Source: Aphelocoma coerulescens (taxonomy: Eukaryota; Chordata; Aves; Passeriformes; Corvidae). From it: DNA of 64,000 nt. Under the pieces are notes generated by a model, which searched no databases, was not told the DNA's origin, and saw nothing but the letters and a program-made list of their open reading frames with translations. Where the stretch lies: the NCBI RefSeq assembly GCF_041296385.1, contig NW_027184085.1, positions 12,333,301 to 12,397,300 of the forward strand, in the 5' to 3' direction. The translations under genes and the position numbers were made by a program. Positions 25,969 through 40,300 of this stretch are shown piece after piece; positions within the stretch are counted from its first letter, which is position 1, and every line of letters begins with the position of its first letter.

Positions 25969-27322
25969 TGTCATGGGTTAGCTAGCCTACTCTGGGAAGT
26001 GATGTTCTCGCAAAGGACTGCTTACAGTTTTCCCCATGACATGACAGAACCTATCAGCTGGCCAGTTTGAATATAGACAATTCTTTAAGCCACTTAAAGT
26101 TGTGACCGCCTCTGTGATACACACTTAAGAATAGACAAACTCCCCCCCCAAGCTCTCTCTCATTTCCGGTGCTGGGACAGGTGGCTGCAGGCCCAGTCTA
26201 GGGGCCAGCAGGCCACGGCCATCCTGGAGCCAATGGGCCCGGCTTCCAGCCATGGAAACTTCCCCCCCCCCCACCCCCACGACTGCCTTGCTGTGGGCAG
26301 CCAGAGCAGCTTGGCTCTCCCCCCTCTCCAGCTTGGCTCTCCCCCCTCTCCACTTCGATAAGCCACATTCCAGCTGCAAGACCTAGGTGAGATTAACCCT
26401 TTTATTGCTGTGAAGAGCTGAAAACCTGAGGGAAGAGAAAGAGGAGATGCTTAAAACTGAAATTCTGTTGTGAAGCTATGATATATCAGAGTATCCCGTT
26501 GTAATTTCATGAAGATATGGGGGGTGGAGTGTTCAGCTCGTACTTGTGAGCAAAAGCACCTGTGCTGAGATAGGCAGATGCTGACACAGCTGTAATTTCA
26601 TGAGAAGTTTGGACAGGGAGAGATGGAAGTGATGAGGACTTTTGCTCCAAATGGGAAAGGAGAAAATCTCAGTTCCTAGAGATGCTCCCAGAGATAGTCC
26701 TAAAGATGAAGATGAGGAAGACCCTTTGCTCCCAGGGAAGGAGAAGGGCCTCTGTTCTTACAGATGAAATGCTCCCAGAGATGGGTGAAGAGAACTTTTG
26801 TTTCTGAACGGCTCAACCTTAAAATTGTACCCCAAAAACTTCAAGAGTGGACCCTCGAAAGCAGTTGTGGGAAAAGCTGCAAGTCGGGGGAAGGGACTCA
26901 CATGCGAGCAGAGAGACTCCTCTTCCTAAATGGACTGAACAATATTTGAAGTGGGCGGCTGTCTCATTGTGATCATGTTTTCAAAGCACAAGCAAGAAGA
27001 GATTTCTCTTTCTAAATGGACAAACAAGGTTATTATGGAAGTGGTAAACAGACTGAACATCTCAAGGGTTGTCTTTTTACATTGCCAGTGGGAGAAGGGA
27101 GGAAGGTGGGGGGAGGAGGAGAGTTCTGAAGGTGTGGTATAGTTTTTTTTCCCTCTTTTAGGTCTTTTAGGTTAATAAACTTCTTTATATTCTTTCAAGT
27201 TTGGTGCCTGCTTTGCATTTCTCCTAATTCTTATCTCACAGAAGGTAAACAGTAATGAGTATTTTGGACCAAACCACTACTCTAAATTGGTGTTTCCGCC
27301 CGGTTACAAACCCAACCCGCTA
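25969..27322 (+). mobile_element. Endogenous retrovirus LTR, about 1.35 kb, plus strand
   Basis: The element starts TGTCATGGGTTAGCTAGCC. Near its end it has a poly(A) signal AATAAA (27174-27179) in GGTTAATAAACTTC, followed by TTTGGTGCCTGCTTTGC, a U-rich R/U5-like stretch, and it ends near GGTTACAAACCCAACCCGCTA. This layout is that of a long avian LTR. The pentamer gaggt occurs at 25964-25968 just before it and at 27325-27329, two bases past the presumed end, a possible target duplication. Frames inside are short and decayed. No internal retroviral genes are present. Confidence 0.75.
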
Positions 27323-27592
27323 GAGAGGTCAGCACAAAGGCCTCTCAAACCCAGCTAAGGGAAATGAGGATGCTCTTTCCCTCCCTGTCCATGTTGTACT
27401 GGGTGTTACTAGCAGTGAAAGCAAAGGTGCTATTAGTTTTTCCTATTCTCATTCACTTAATAGAGACATTACCTAGCTTTAAACTTCATACAGTCTCCCA
27501 AAACTGTTTCAGAGGTCACTGAAGAGCATGACACAAAAACCTGAAGGACAAGATTTATGAAGAGAAGACATGGTGCCATCCGGCTAGCACGC

Positions 27593-28066
27593 TGTCCCGG
27601 CACCGGGCAATCTTCTGCCTTCTCCGAGCGGGGAGGATGGAAACCGATCGTGGCGCGGGAGGGCAGGCAAAGCTCCTGCTCGGGTTTGCCTTGCCCACCG
27701 ATGGAGAGGGCGCGGAAGGAGGAAGGAGAAAAGAAGCGGAGGGACTTTCTCCTGGGCAGGAAAGGCTTTATTGGACCAAAAAATCCACGCAGAAAGCCAA
27801 AAAAACGTGGCTTGCAGGGGGTCTTGTCCCCCCCCAATATGGGCGTGGAAAACACACAGTAACCAATGGAACATCAGCCAGGGGGGCTACCAAGGCGGGG
27901 AGATGGAATTGCAGCAAATGGAAGAAGGGATAGGTGGGGAAGTGTAACAAGGACCAATTAGCTGCCGAGGAACATAGAACTCTCTGGAAAGACAACCAGA
28001 TATAAGAAATAAGGGGAGGGGAGGGCTGCAGCCAATGGTAAGGCACGGATTTATATCTTTGTCACA
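27593..28066 (-). mobile_element. Endogenous retrovirus LTR-like element, minus strand
   Basis: On the minus strand a U3-like region carries three ATTGG (inverted CCAAT) boxes and is followed by GGTCCAATAAAGCC, a poly(A) signal whose core is at 27767-27772 in plus coordinates. A GC-rich U5-like stretch follows, ending near GGTGCCGGGACA. Candidate ends are TGTGACAAAG at 28066 and GGGACA at 27593, but no target duplication supports them. The overlapping open frames on both strands (up to 128 codons) are low-complexity by-products. Confidence 0.6.
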
Positions 28067-31000
28067 GCCTTTTGAATGCTCAAGGCTTTTGGGCTGTGGA
28101 AGCATCAAACCAAGAGACCTTTTGGTTCACTTAATTCGGCTGATCATGGCTCACCGCAACATCGAGATACAAACACCTCCAGAATGTGAAGTAGGACAAT
28201 CAGTCTGTCCCATCCAAGTAGATTTTGCTAGAAATTCATAATCTTAGTAGAAAATATTTGTATATATATCATTATTATTAAGAACAGTTAGTTCTCCCTC
28301 CTTGGGGAAATTACTACTGCATGAATACCAAGATCTTCCAGCTCTACATCCCTTTATAAATTAGTCACTGGAGTTTGTCATAAATAAATACTTATCTGGA
28401 AAAAATATTAATGATTTCTAGTTTCATATGAGTTTGGGTCATGTCCCTACACCTCTGTTCAGGCCACAGGGACTCATCTTTCCATGGTCTGTTTCTCCTC
28501 CCGCCCAGAAAATGCTGCAGCTTGTACAGAAGCAGGAATGCACTATTCAGCCCCACCACCATCGCTGAAAATACCAAGCTTACCCTGAAACTTTTTCCTC
28601 AAAGGATGCCTTTCTCTGATTTCTGTCACTAAGCAACTGCCAATTTTGAAGAATTTAAATTGCCTTAGAGCATTGTAGCTCCTGTCCAATTTTTTGAAAC
28701 TGAACAGTGGACTCAACGTGGATCTGACAGATGGGTGGATGGAGTACACAACTGCTTACATCTTGTTTCCTTAGGAAAGTAGACTTGAGATTCTGCAGCA
28801 GGGAACTGCAGAAGCTCTAACTGGGACACAAAATAAAACTACTAGTTACACAGAAATTTAAGTGGTAAGAAAATTGTTTATTGTTGAGGCATAGAAATTG
28901 CTCTCCAGGTGTCATAAAATGACAAACTTTACATTTTCAAAACCAAGTTAATATATTACATAATGGTGTACTTTTCAGTCTTGAGGAAGAGTGAATTTTA
29001 GTGCAGTGAGACTAAAGAGAACACATAATTAGGTTCTTAAGAGCAAAAATTTGTCCTCTATTACCAAAGTATCCGATCTCTTTAAAATAAACATCTCTTT
29101 TCCTCCTCAGCTTTTAGGAGATAAAGCTTCATGTTTGAGTGTGTGTGTATATGAGTGCATGTGTTTATATGTATACTTGTGTATATATTTAACGATCTTG
29201 GGAAGAGGCAGATCAAAAGAGCATTTATTTATAAACCTTGTTCTATATGCTGTGGGAGCAAATTACAAAGTGTGAGTCCTGTGTCTGGAAAAAGTTCTGT
29301 TGTCCCTGCCCTGGAACCCTCCCTCATTTGCCAAGGATTTTACAGCTGTAGTGGCATTTAGAGGGGTATCATGACACTCAGGTGCTTAAATCCTGTTTCA
29401 CAGAAAGCTCTGATTATCAGGACAGACTTTGAAATCAAACTCTGCATTCAGTCCATAGCCAGCTGAACTCCAGGGCAAACTTATCACCATGACCTGTTGC
29501 TAAATACATAGGGCTGCTGTGTTTTACAACTGCCTGAGTTTTTATAACATGGAGCTTTGTCCCTGAGGATGAGTTGCAGCAATGAAATATGAAGGTCTGT
29601 GATGTAAATATTGTTGTGGTCATGAGTGTGGCTGATAACAAAGGACACAATGTACAGATCGTTATGGAAAGAATATTTTTGTTATTGGCAGACTGGAGTC
29701 AAAGAGAACCCCAGTGCTTCACTATTTGACACAGGTGCTCTGTTGGAAAGCACTCCTTTTTTTCTGAAGGCAAAAATCAAGTTCCATTTAAACTTACTGT
29801 CATCCAGATGCTAAATCAGTGTCAGACAAATGCTAATTTTGGCAGGCCATTTAGGATTCAGCATAATCCAGGTAACTAGTTCAGCTTCAGCTGGATGCTA
29901 ATCTTGGCAGTGTGCTGAGAATGCAGGAAGAAGCTAGTATTGTTCCAACTTCATACACGTGTTCAGATGGGAAAACTGAATTTAACTTGACTGTTCAGGT
30001 GTGATGCAACTTTTCAGACTGAGAAATTGTTGCAATTACCTTAATTAAAAGGACTTGAGATATGTCAGAACATTGTTTCAGCTCTGAGGATGACAAACAA
30101 TATACAAGGCAGCAGGGAAGTGGCAGTGGAGAGATTGCAGACATACTCTCTCTGTCTTTTGATAGGATGAAAACATGGAACATACGTGGTGGGTTTTACT
30201 GTGCACGGGCATATGAATGACCCTGAAAGTCTTGATTCACAGGTGGTGTTAGAGAGAATTGGGGTTTTTTTTCTCACAAAAATGTTTAGGTAGAAGGCAG
30301 TAATTTGTGGAATGACTTTTACAGAGCAACTGTGTCTTGGCCCCTGTTGGGATTATTGTGCACATGAGGATGTGTAACATCCTCATATATATCAATGAAT
30401 GATGCTCTTAGGAATAGCTACAGCTAAGGCGGAAGTAATCTCAAATAATCTCACACATTTAAGAGATTTTTTTAATGCAGCTATCCTGTTGTACTGTGCA
30501 TGCATTTGTGTATATCAAATGGACAATTGATAGTGCAGGTGCTTGTTTTGCAGCTAGAAAGGTGTTCATGAGCAAGAAGATATACTTTTTTATTTTAAAG
30601 CTCATATGCCCCTTAGAACTGGCTTGTACTTCTTCATGGTGAATTCTTTTGGTGCGTACAGCTGAAAAATGCAGATCATGGTTCTCTTCCCTTAAACAAA
30701 ATTCTACAGCCAGTATACAACTCCAGATATTTTCAAAACAAACATTAAATAAAATATCTTGTAGGAAGGCTGGTTTCTCTAGGCCTTGGTCATGCTAAAC
30801 TGCCAGGCCAGGTTTTGCTTGTATGTTCTTACAAAAAGGATGCTGAACTTTACCACACAATTTTAAATAAATGTTTTCAGTGAAGCCCAATTTAAAGCTT
30901 TCCAAATGTACCTTTTAAATAACAGATTAAAAGTAACAAATATCTGTTCACATATATTATTAGTTCATGCTTATGTGGTATTATGCATCAATATGATGAA

Positions 31001-31330
31001 TAAGTACTTATTCCCTATAAAACTCCTTACTCTAATAATGTGTCTAAATATATTTAATTCTAAAATTGGAAGTCTTTGTAACAGTTCTTGACTGTTGGAA
31101 GCCATGGTATTATTCACAGCTCAGTGCAAAGCAGGCTGCCTGAAATCCTCAATAGTGCATCTGAAGTTCTTTCTCAATGTGTTAAACTTAAACTGTCTCT
31201 AAAATTAATCTCTACTTAAAAGTCATAAAGTAACATGCATCTGATTTCCTCCCCGCAGGGGCTGATGAATCAGTTTAGACATTTTGAGAAGATGAGTTCC
31301 CAACTGAGCTGGTGTAACCTCTGGCAGATA
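28067..31330. other. Intergenic DNA and probable RANBP3L 3' UTR
   Basis: No coding exon is seen. The high-coordinate part directly follows the RANBP3L stop codon on the minus strand and should contain its 3' UTR. A TG-rich stretch is at about 29134-29192. Confidence 0.5.
30589..30594 (-). terminator. RANBP3L: Candidate poly(A) signal for RANBP3L
   Basis: This is the first canonical AATAAA on the minus strand after the stop codon (plus strand TTTATT), about 740 bp downstream. An ATTAAA variant lies closer, near 31050. Which is used cannot be decided from sequence. Confidence 0.3.
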
Positions 31331-31374
31331 TCATGAGCAGACAACAGACCGCCTGTGGTTCCATCTAGAATGAT
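31331..31374 (-). CDS. RANBP3L: RANBP3L last coding exon and stop
   Basis: Only 14 codons plus stop: after ATTTTTCAG/AT it encodes [13 protein letters not shown] and TGA at 31333-31331. The end matches the human tail, which finishes WTHRQSVACS (from memory). A 4.4-kb intron separates it from the previous exon, so it would be missed without family knowledge. Confidence 0.88.
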
Positions 31375-34300
31375 CTGAAAAATAATTTTTTAAAAAGTCT
31401 TGCTTATTTGAGCATTTCATGTTTTGAAATAATCCAGCATTTCATAATACCAAGGGAGTAGGTTAAAGTTTGGATATGATCAGTTCCTGGTTTAGGTAAA
31501 TAGCTAACTAGATAACACAGGATTATTGACAAATATTTGAGCATGTGAATCGTGAATGAAGCCTATGACCCTCCATGTCAATAAAGACAAGCACATAAAC
31601 ACTAAGGAATCTGATGTCTAGTAGGGCAATGTACCTGGGATGCAAATTATCTCACTCTATGGAGGATACACTGTCTTAAGACTTCATTACAGATGCTCAG
31701 AAAACTGTGAGAAATCCAACATACCTTCAGACAGTTCATTGGTTATGACAAAGTGGTTTTGGCGCGTAATCTCTGTGACTCTGACTCATCTGCAGAAAGT
31801 AGGTAGAGCTGACTAATAATACCCGACACATAATATCACTATCACAGTATCTGCTTAAAAATTGCTGCTACCATCTGGCCACCCCTAAATACTTACTAAG
31901 AGTTTTAAGTCTCTTACAGGTGAAATGAAAGACTGTTTGTCAGAAATTAAATCTGATTTTCCCCCTTCTCTTTCCTGATATGAGAGCATTTAAAACAAAT
32001 CACAGAATGTCATTTTTCTCTGCTTTAGATATTACTGATGCCTGCTGAAAAGAATACAGACACACAAACAAAGAAGTTATCTCTTAACTTTTCTTTTTTC
32101 CTCATTTTTAATCACTAACAGGTGTGTGTGTGTTAGCTTTATGGTTTGGAATCCTTAACAACTGATAAGAATTTAAATGAAATTGACAAGAAATGCCAAA
32201 GATAGCAGTTTTTCAGGAGTCACTGTGGTGTTGCTGAAGAGTAGTTCCTTTAAGAATTTTAAAAGTACTTTACTTCAAAATAGAAAGCAAGCTCTTTCAA
32301 CATTTTAAATCTTGATAAACTCCAGCAGATGAGAGAGTCCTAATGAAGCTGAGATGGGAAGTGCATATATAGTGGACCAAAAAATGTCTCTGAAATAAAA
32401 CATTTTTCATTTCTGCAAATGCATTTCCATTTGCATTTCTGTGGTATGATGCTATCTGGCTCTCAGACCAACACACTATTGGTGTTTGGAGACGACTGGC
32501 TCTCAATACCAGTAGTCTCCAAAGTCCATGCAATTCTTTGTAGATCCATATGGGATACACTCTTACGTCTTCGCACACTGTGATTTTCTCTTAAGGTCTA
32601 TGGCTGTGTATGGAGACACTTCTTGAGACTTACCTAGTCCTAGATTCCAGAATCTTTGAATTCATTCTAATAGCTTCTAAGATAAAATTCCAGAGAGGAC
32701 ACCTCAATCAAAAGAGAGGATGCCTCAATAAGAATGAAGTTAGGAGAAGATTTCAGATGGGTGAGGTGCAGTATAAGGAGTAATGCATAAAACTTTTCTT
32801 TGCCTAGTGACACTGTCGTCCTTGTACCTCCCATGTACTTTAGTTGTTTGACTTTGGTCAGTCTAGAAGTTTACTGTTTAGTCTAAATCCATTTCCTCAG
32901 CTCACTTTATAGTCAGAGGGAAAAGATGAATACTTTCCAAAGTGTTATTGATCTCATCCGCTCTCAAAATCTATTTAAAGATGAATTGTTCTATTTCTCT
33001 CCACTTAGATTTACAGAGCAATTTGTTGGTAAAAATATTCAGGCTGTAACTGGTGAAATATGATCTGGTAAAAATATCAGGCACAGCAAGTTCTTTTTTA
33101 TGGACTTTATGAAATTATTATCTCTACTTGGAAATAAAGCAATTCAACAAAGAATTTTTAAAATATTGGAATAAATGTCTATACTGAACTCATAAAATCT
33201 TAGAAATATCTCTACTACCTTATACATTGTCTGTATACAGCATTAAAATACTGTAGATAAGAATTTTCTGTAAAAAATGCTTACAACAAAGTCTTGCAAA
33301 TATACAGAATCACTTCAACATCTGTAATGTGTCACTTACTATGTATATCATATTAGCTTTCTTCTTCAGTTTTAAGCACTAAAGACAATTATTATAAAGA
33401 CACTATAAATATCCAAGTTTTTATGTCTTTTACAGTGTCATGAAATACATAGCATCATCTAGGCAACTGTGTGAGTTCAGTTTAATAAGAAGGAAATTGC
33501 TATATTAAGAAAACTTTTTTTGTGGGGGTTAAGACAAAACAAATAGAATGGAACGAAATAAAATGCAGGCATGTTTTGTAAATTGTATTTCTTGTAAAGA
33601 AACACTCCTTGAGGACTTACACTTCTTAACATTTATATTAACATTATACTCTTAAGAAGATAAAATCTTCAAAACTGAGTTACATCAATAAAAAGATGAC
33701 TTATTCACACACGCCCTTCAATGAAAATGTAAGAATGAAAATTAAAAGATTTAAACAAGTGCTCTTAAAAAACCAGGATCTGTTCTCTTGCATCTAAATG
33801 GACATTTCTATGCTGAAATTTAAAACTGACCTCTTCCTGTTCAAAACCCATAAGGCCTATTTTTGTTCCATATCTGTAAATGCGAGTTCCAGGGACAATC
33901 ATGACTGAGATTCAATGTCTGAAGGTAAAGAGTGACTTGGATACCAGTAACTGAAGTGTGTGCGAATTAAAACCTTGTGGCTCTGAGAAGAGATTAAGAT
34001 AAGCAGGAAATGCCAGAAGCCATTAAAAAACCATTTGAAAGGGATTGTTAAAACTGTTGTTACAAACTGGACATAAATGAGGGACAGATGCTTAAACTGA
34101 AAGGACAAGAAAAAACAGCACCTCACACATTTCAGAAACTGTTTGCTGTCTGCTATCTGAATATTTGTATCAGAAATCTCTGGAAATCTAAATATCTAAC
34201 TTGTATATCTGTGTTCCTACATTGCTTTGACATTCCCTTTCCCTTTTTTTTTTTTTCTTTTCTAAAAGAAGAAAGAGTTCTTATCATTAGTAATTCTGGA

Positions 34301-37300
34301 AAGGAATCAAGCTCCATCCAAAGCTTCTAAGTCATTAGAAACTGTGTGCAGTTTTAGGTCACCTCAATATAAGAAGGATATAAAGGTATTGGAGTCTATC
34401 AGGAGGAGGACAACCAAGATGGTGAAGGGCCTTGAGGTGCAGATGTATGAGGAGCAGCTGAGGTCACTTGGCTTGTTGTCCCTGGAGGAGATTGAGGGGA
34501 GACCTCACTGGGATCTTCGACTTCCTCTTGAGGGGAAGAGGAGGGGCAGAGACTGGGTTGACAGGACCCAAGGGAATGGCCTGAAGTTGTGTCAGGGGAG
34601 ATTTAGGCTGGATATCAGGGAAAGGTTCTTCACCTAGAGGGTGGTTGAGCACTGGAACAGGGTCCCCAGGTCACAGCCTGACAGAGCTCAGCAAGCATTC
34701 GGACAATGCTCTCAGGCACAGGGTGTGACTCTTGGCGTGTCCTGTGCAGGAGTTGGACTCAATTATCCTTAAGGGTCCCTTCCAACTCAGGGTATTCTAT
34801 GGTTCTATGATAAAGGGGAAAATATTTGTTTCCTTAAGGAAACAGTACTTATAGCTGTTACTGTTCATTACTTGATTCTTTATAAATAATTGTTAAAAGG
34901 AAGATTTATAATATAAGCACAGTATGTTACTTAGCTGCAGAGGGAAACTAATCCTGTGAGCAACAACTCAAAAGTTGTCTCATGTAGTCCATCTGTTGGA
35001 AATTCACACATAATTGGCAGCTCCTGTATCCACTGTAGCAGTTTGACACAAGCAGTGAATTTGCTCCAGAAATGTGACTTGTCTTTTGCTAAGATAGAAG
35101 AGCTTTTAAGTCTAACAGCTGTTTCTGCCTTGCTTTCTGCAAATGTGACCGCAGTTCTGTTGTGAGTTGCACTAACAGAAGTTTTAAGTCCTTAATATCT
35201 TATATCTTATTTTAGTGGCATTTTTCTCTCTGAGGAACCTACATTTTTGTTATGGTGAAGAAAGCTGGCAAAACTGGTGTGTAAATGTTGCCCTGAAGAT
35301 TTCCTAGTTGAGGTAGTTGTTACAGCCGATCAAGAATCAGTGTTTTAAATAAAGTTAACCATGACATAATAAATATCTTAGTAAACACGTTGTACTCTAG
35401 GCTTTTAGTAACAAGCTAGTCTCTGATGTGAACGGACTTATCCTTCACTTACTCAAGGTAAAATCAGTATCTCAACATCTCTAGTAATTTCTACTGAAAT
35501 ATACTGAAAAAACATTTAGGTAAGGCTTGATAATATAAAATTTCTTAAACCTCAAGCTTTTGTCAAGGGTATACCATGGCTATAAATATGTGCAGATGCT
35601 TAAGCTGGCAAAACCTTACATTTTAATAATATTAAGTCAAAATACTGAAAGGAATCACCCTATTCTACCTGAAAAAGGGGTATCTGTATCAGATGAAAGT
35701 TATGGTCAGCATAAAAAAAAATTAAAAAAAGAAAAATCCAATTTTCATTACTTTAAGCAAATAGCCTGAAAGGATTACAGTATTTCCAGGAAAACTTCTG
35801 CTTACCAGATCCAGTGCTGCTCACTTGAGTTAGTTCTTCATCATCTTCATCATCACTATCACAGTTTAATGGCTGAAAAGCTGTTTCTGACTCTACTTGA
35901 TGAGCATCTGGCTCTTGCTCAGCAAAGCTTCGCAAGGCCACAAGGCGATGATGTATTGCTGCAAACAGGTGTTCAGTGTCTTTTGAGCTTGCCTGCAGAA
36001 AATAAAATGCGTACAATCCAAACCAACTGAGAAAAATCTCTATTTTTAAAATTTATTTAAAAAAAATAATGTAATAGTTGTATTTTGTCCTTTCTAATAA
36101 AAAAAATCAATTTAAGATTCACACTTAATAATTAACATCCAAATATTAATGTAAATACAAATAATGTAAAGTTTCCTTATGTGGTCTGAGTTTTATATGC
36201 AGCTGTTGATTATTTTCTTTATAGTTACAAGAAACATAAGCTTAAAAATTACTTTCCCTGAAGAACAGGTCAGTTTGTATGGAGCACTTGATATTCTGGA
36301 TGACTCCTGAGTATGACTCTAGAAGTAAGAAAGCACTAACGTTAACATATACAGTTGCCAGGTGGATACTGTAGGGACTCATACCAGCCTCTTCAGCGAC
36401 TGTAGAAGCAGCTTCCTGCAACCTCTGCCACACCCACACAGCTCTCATATATCGTGGTTTCCTCATACATGTCTATTTTTACTGCCCAGTAGTGCCAAGA
36501 CATAATTTACAGAATGTAAATTATACACTCTAGGAAAACAGGGCAGCACACCTGGAAATCAGGACATTTTTAATTCTCACATGCAGACCAGCAGTCCAGC
36601 ACAGCCACAGTTAAGTCAATCCCTGTTAGGCGGTGACAGACTTACAGCACTTGCATATACAGTGCATGGTGCTTTGCTTGTGTAAGACATGTGACACTTC
36701 CTGGAAATGATGATTTATTTTTCTTTCCCAGCAAGCTGAATCCTTTCTAGAAGTATCTACTGGGGAAACTGTAAACATCCTTAAACTCATGTGGATGCTC
36801 TCACTTTCCAACTTGGGACATATGTGCTGTTTATTTGCAAATAAGTCTATGTCATTTCCATTTCCAATTTAGCCCTTGCTGGAGAAAACCAGAGTTCCCA
36901 AGACTATTGTCTTACATAAGGCGATATTGAAACTCTGTATTCTTCTCAACTGAGAAACGCAGGTCCTACACTGGATAGATTTACTGCAAGTGCTGTGTTG
37001 AGAACCATGGCAGAAAGCTGCTGCCTTTTACCGGAGCATCTTAAAAAATTGTAACTACCTGTGAAGAAATTCTGACTGTATTGCTTCCATAAAAAAGCCA
37101 TTTCTGCATATTACTGCAATGATATCCATTGGTGGTATGTGAATCAGTCTGGAAATGTCCGTCCTAAGGCCATATCACATCATCGCCTGTTTTTTTGGAA
37201 TATCATTCTAATGCATTCCGTAATAAAACCCATGTAACATCTAAGCTGAGCATAGTCTGACAGAGCATGAAGGCCATTTGCCAAAACTAACCTTCAGCAA

Positions 37301-40300
37301 CTCCTCAGAATTCCAGATGAAGTGGGATTTGGCTGGAGCTGTTGGCTTCTACTCACCTGAGTTAAAAACACTTGAACAGAGTGGTCCTCTTGATCTGTCG
37401 CAGTGAAGCACAGACTCTTTCTGTTTGCTCTTTTTATAACCATTTGTTCCCAGAGTCGGGTGTTGAGAATCAGCCTCAAGCTACCTTGATTTCGCATAAC
37501 TCAAATAAAAAGGTTAATAAGATACGCTGCAGCATTTCTCCAGCATTTGTATACAACTAATATTTTCAATTTCCTTCAATTATTCTTTTTAATTTGGTCT
37601 AAAACCCTGATAATAGTGAGATCTTTTTTTTTTTTTTAGTATCCATATATATTAGTTTCTTTCAATATGTCTGGCACACAAAGGAAATAATCTGCTTCAA
37701 CTGTGCAATACAGTACAAAAAATGACAGCACAGTAAAAAAAAAATTCCAAAAGTGTCTTTAAACAGTGCTGCTGAAAAAGCAGAACCAACAAAGAGCAAA
37801 CTGTCAGATTGGTGACTGAGCTGAAGACACAGTGCAGCAGAGAAGTACACAGAACCGAACAACATAGGTGAGCCTAGTTCCTCAGTCTATTACACAGATA
37901 ATTTTATCAGGTAAAAAGATTCTCAGCAACTTGACTTAGATATAATTATCTTCTCAGATTTAACTGTTCTGAAATAAACTCTGGCCAACAATAATACAGG
38001 TTATTTGGTGTTTTCTGTATGGGATATTTCATTATTTAATTCTTACTTAGCCTTGACCGCAACAATCCATGCTTATTGCTAGAAGTGTCATTAAGCCTCA
38101 GGGATCCTCTGCCTCTTTCAGTCCAGGTTAAAGAAAGCTTATTAAATACGAAGAGCTTGCAGTTAATCTGGAAGAGAAATACGTGACAAAAACTGCCAGC
38201 CAATGCTAGTTTTATTTGCTCTAAAGTTTTGTGGTTCTAAAACTTCTGGTATGACTTTTAATACATCCATATGCACATGTACAACAGTAGATACATAGAT
38301 ACATCATCATTATTACTTAAAATGAAATGGCTCCTAGATCTGTGCTCAACTTTTTCACATCACAGAAAACATTCAGCATGAATCCCAGTTGACTTTTTCA
38401 ATTATTTCCTCTTCATTAACTCTTCAACTATGATATCCACCAGTGCAGCTGAATTTGTTGCAAAAGTTGCACAACCTTATTTTCTCACTCATTACAAATG
38501 TTATGCAGCCTAGGATACCAGTACCACTACTAGAAAGGTACTGCTCCAAGTAAAACTTTTGTGTTCTGCCAAGACAGAAGAATTAAGCAAAGATAAAATA
38601 ATGTTAAGATTTTTAAAATCATAATTGCTATTTGCTGAGAAAATAACATTTTGAAGATGAAGAATAGCAAGATATGTCCTTCCAGGTTGGAAAGATAACT
38701 GCTATTTTAGCTGAACTATAAAACAAATTACTTTAACAACACATTGCTATTTTCCACAAAAAAGTTTGCTCATAAACCCCATTTTTACTCAAATCACTTC
38801 CAATTCTAAGGTTTTGGTTACACTGGTATACTGTGTAGATGCTTATAAAATACCACTATAGAAGGACATTCTGAAAAAGACACTGATCGAAAGGAACTAT
38901 AAAATGAACAAATATAATATGAAAAAGAAAATACCAACCTACAGAAAAATAGGTTAGCTGAGGCATAGCTTAAAAAAAGCAAAATTTAAAATATAAATTG
39001 AAGTCATTTTCAGATTATTGCATCTGCAACAGATCTAGATGTTCTTTTCAAGAAAAAAACTACTCACCATCAGGGTTTTATGAAATACACACCTGCAATA
39101 CATTGTGTTCTGCTTCTTCTCCAGTTATAACTTCAACTTTATCTAACAGGATTTTCTCCACTGGCTTGGAAATACAAGCAGCTGCTGATTCAATTAGTGT
39201 TGCATTCCTCAACAAAGCTCTCTCTGTAGGGAAAAAAAAGAAGACATTCTTTCTGTACAGGGAACATTTTTAGGATCACAAAACTAGTACAGAGGATGAC
39301 CTGTGACCTCAGTAATACCTGTGATATCTGACATTGTTTAGTGTTATTAGTAAGTTTTTGGCCAAAGAAATAAACAGAATAGGAAAAGGCAGAAACACAA
39401 AATACCTCACTAAAAAGGCTCATACAGAATTGAACAGGGCTGTTTATAGTTGCAGAGGTTCATCCCAAGGGACAAACAGAAACAAGGAGAAACAAGGCCT
39501 AAATATTTAGAAGCTGATTTTCCAAATTAAACTCATGTATTATATTGCTATTCAGAGTAATACATATCCCAATATTCAGTATAATAATACATATACAATG
39601 AATATTTAACAGTAATACAGAAGGACAAGATTTAAAAGGAACAACATTATTACAAAGCTTTGCATATTTGCATAATCTATACACGTTCCAAAGGCTTTAT
39701 TTTTATAATTTTTTTTACTTGTAAGAATGCTTACACAAATCATAGGCCCTAGTACATCTGTTAGTTGAGGAGTGTAAAATTTGTCAAGAAGGCTCACGAT
39801 AGGGGTTTCTTGGGGATTTCCTCACAGGCTAGGTTTACATGGCTTGTTTAGTAGAAAATCTCACACCAGTCACAAACAAGCCCTGAAATCTGTCTGCATA
39901 GAACTTTTGAGTCTCACAATTAGCATCCCAAATAACGAAGTCATTTATATGAGAATTTGCAAAGTGCAAGCAGCAGACAGCTTAAAATTGTAGTTCAAAA
40001 ATGTGGTCCACAAGGCATTCATAAAAGTTGCTGCATTTATTTCAAACAATAAATAATAATCTGTAAAACTCTGTGCTTATGAGCAAACCAGAAACGCTTG
40101 TGCTTAGGAGTAATTTAGATCATACTTTCTGAAGTTAGTCCAGTTCACATGTCATAAACCAAACTGTAGCTGCTTTCTGAATATAGATTTTGGCACATAC
40201 TTTAAGTGTGCTCGTGACTGGATAGCTTGAGAATAGATGAAAATTATTGACCACCACTCATTTGACATCCTCTAAAATACAGTGAAACATAACAATAAAG

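Noticed and set aside
27469..28046. Frames of 90-128 codons on both strands, including a Lys/Arg-rich one
   Set aside because: They overlap the LTR with its poly(A) signal; overlapping frames on both strands and low complexity argue against coding.
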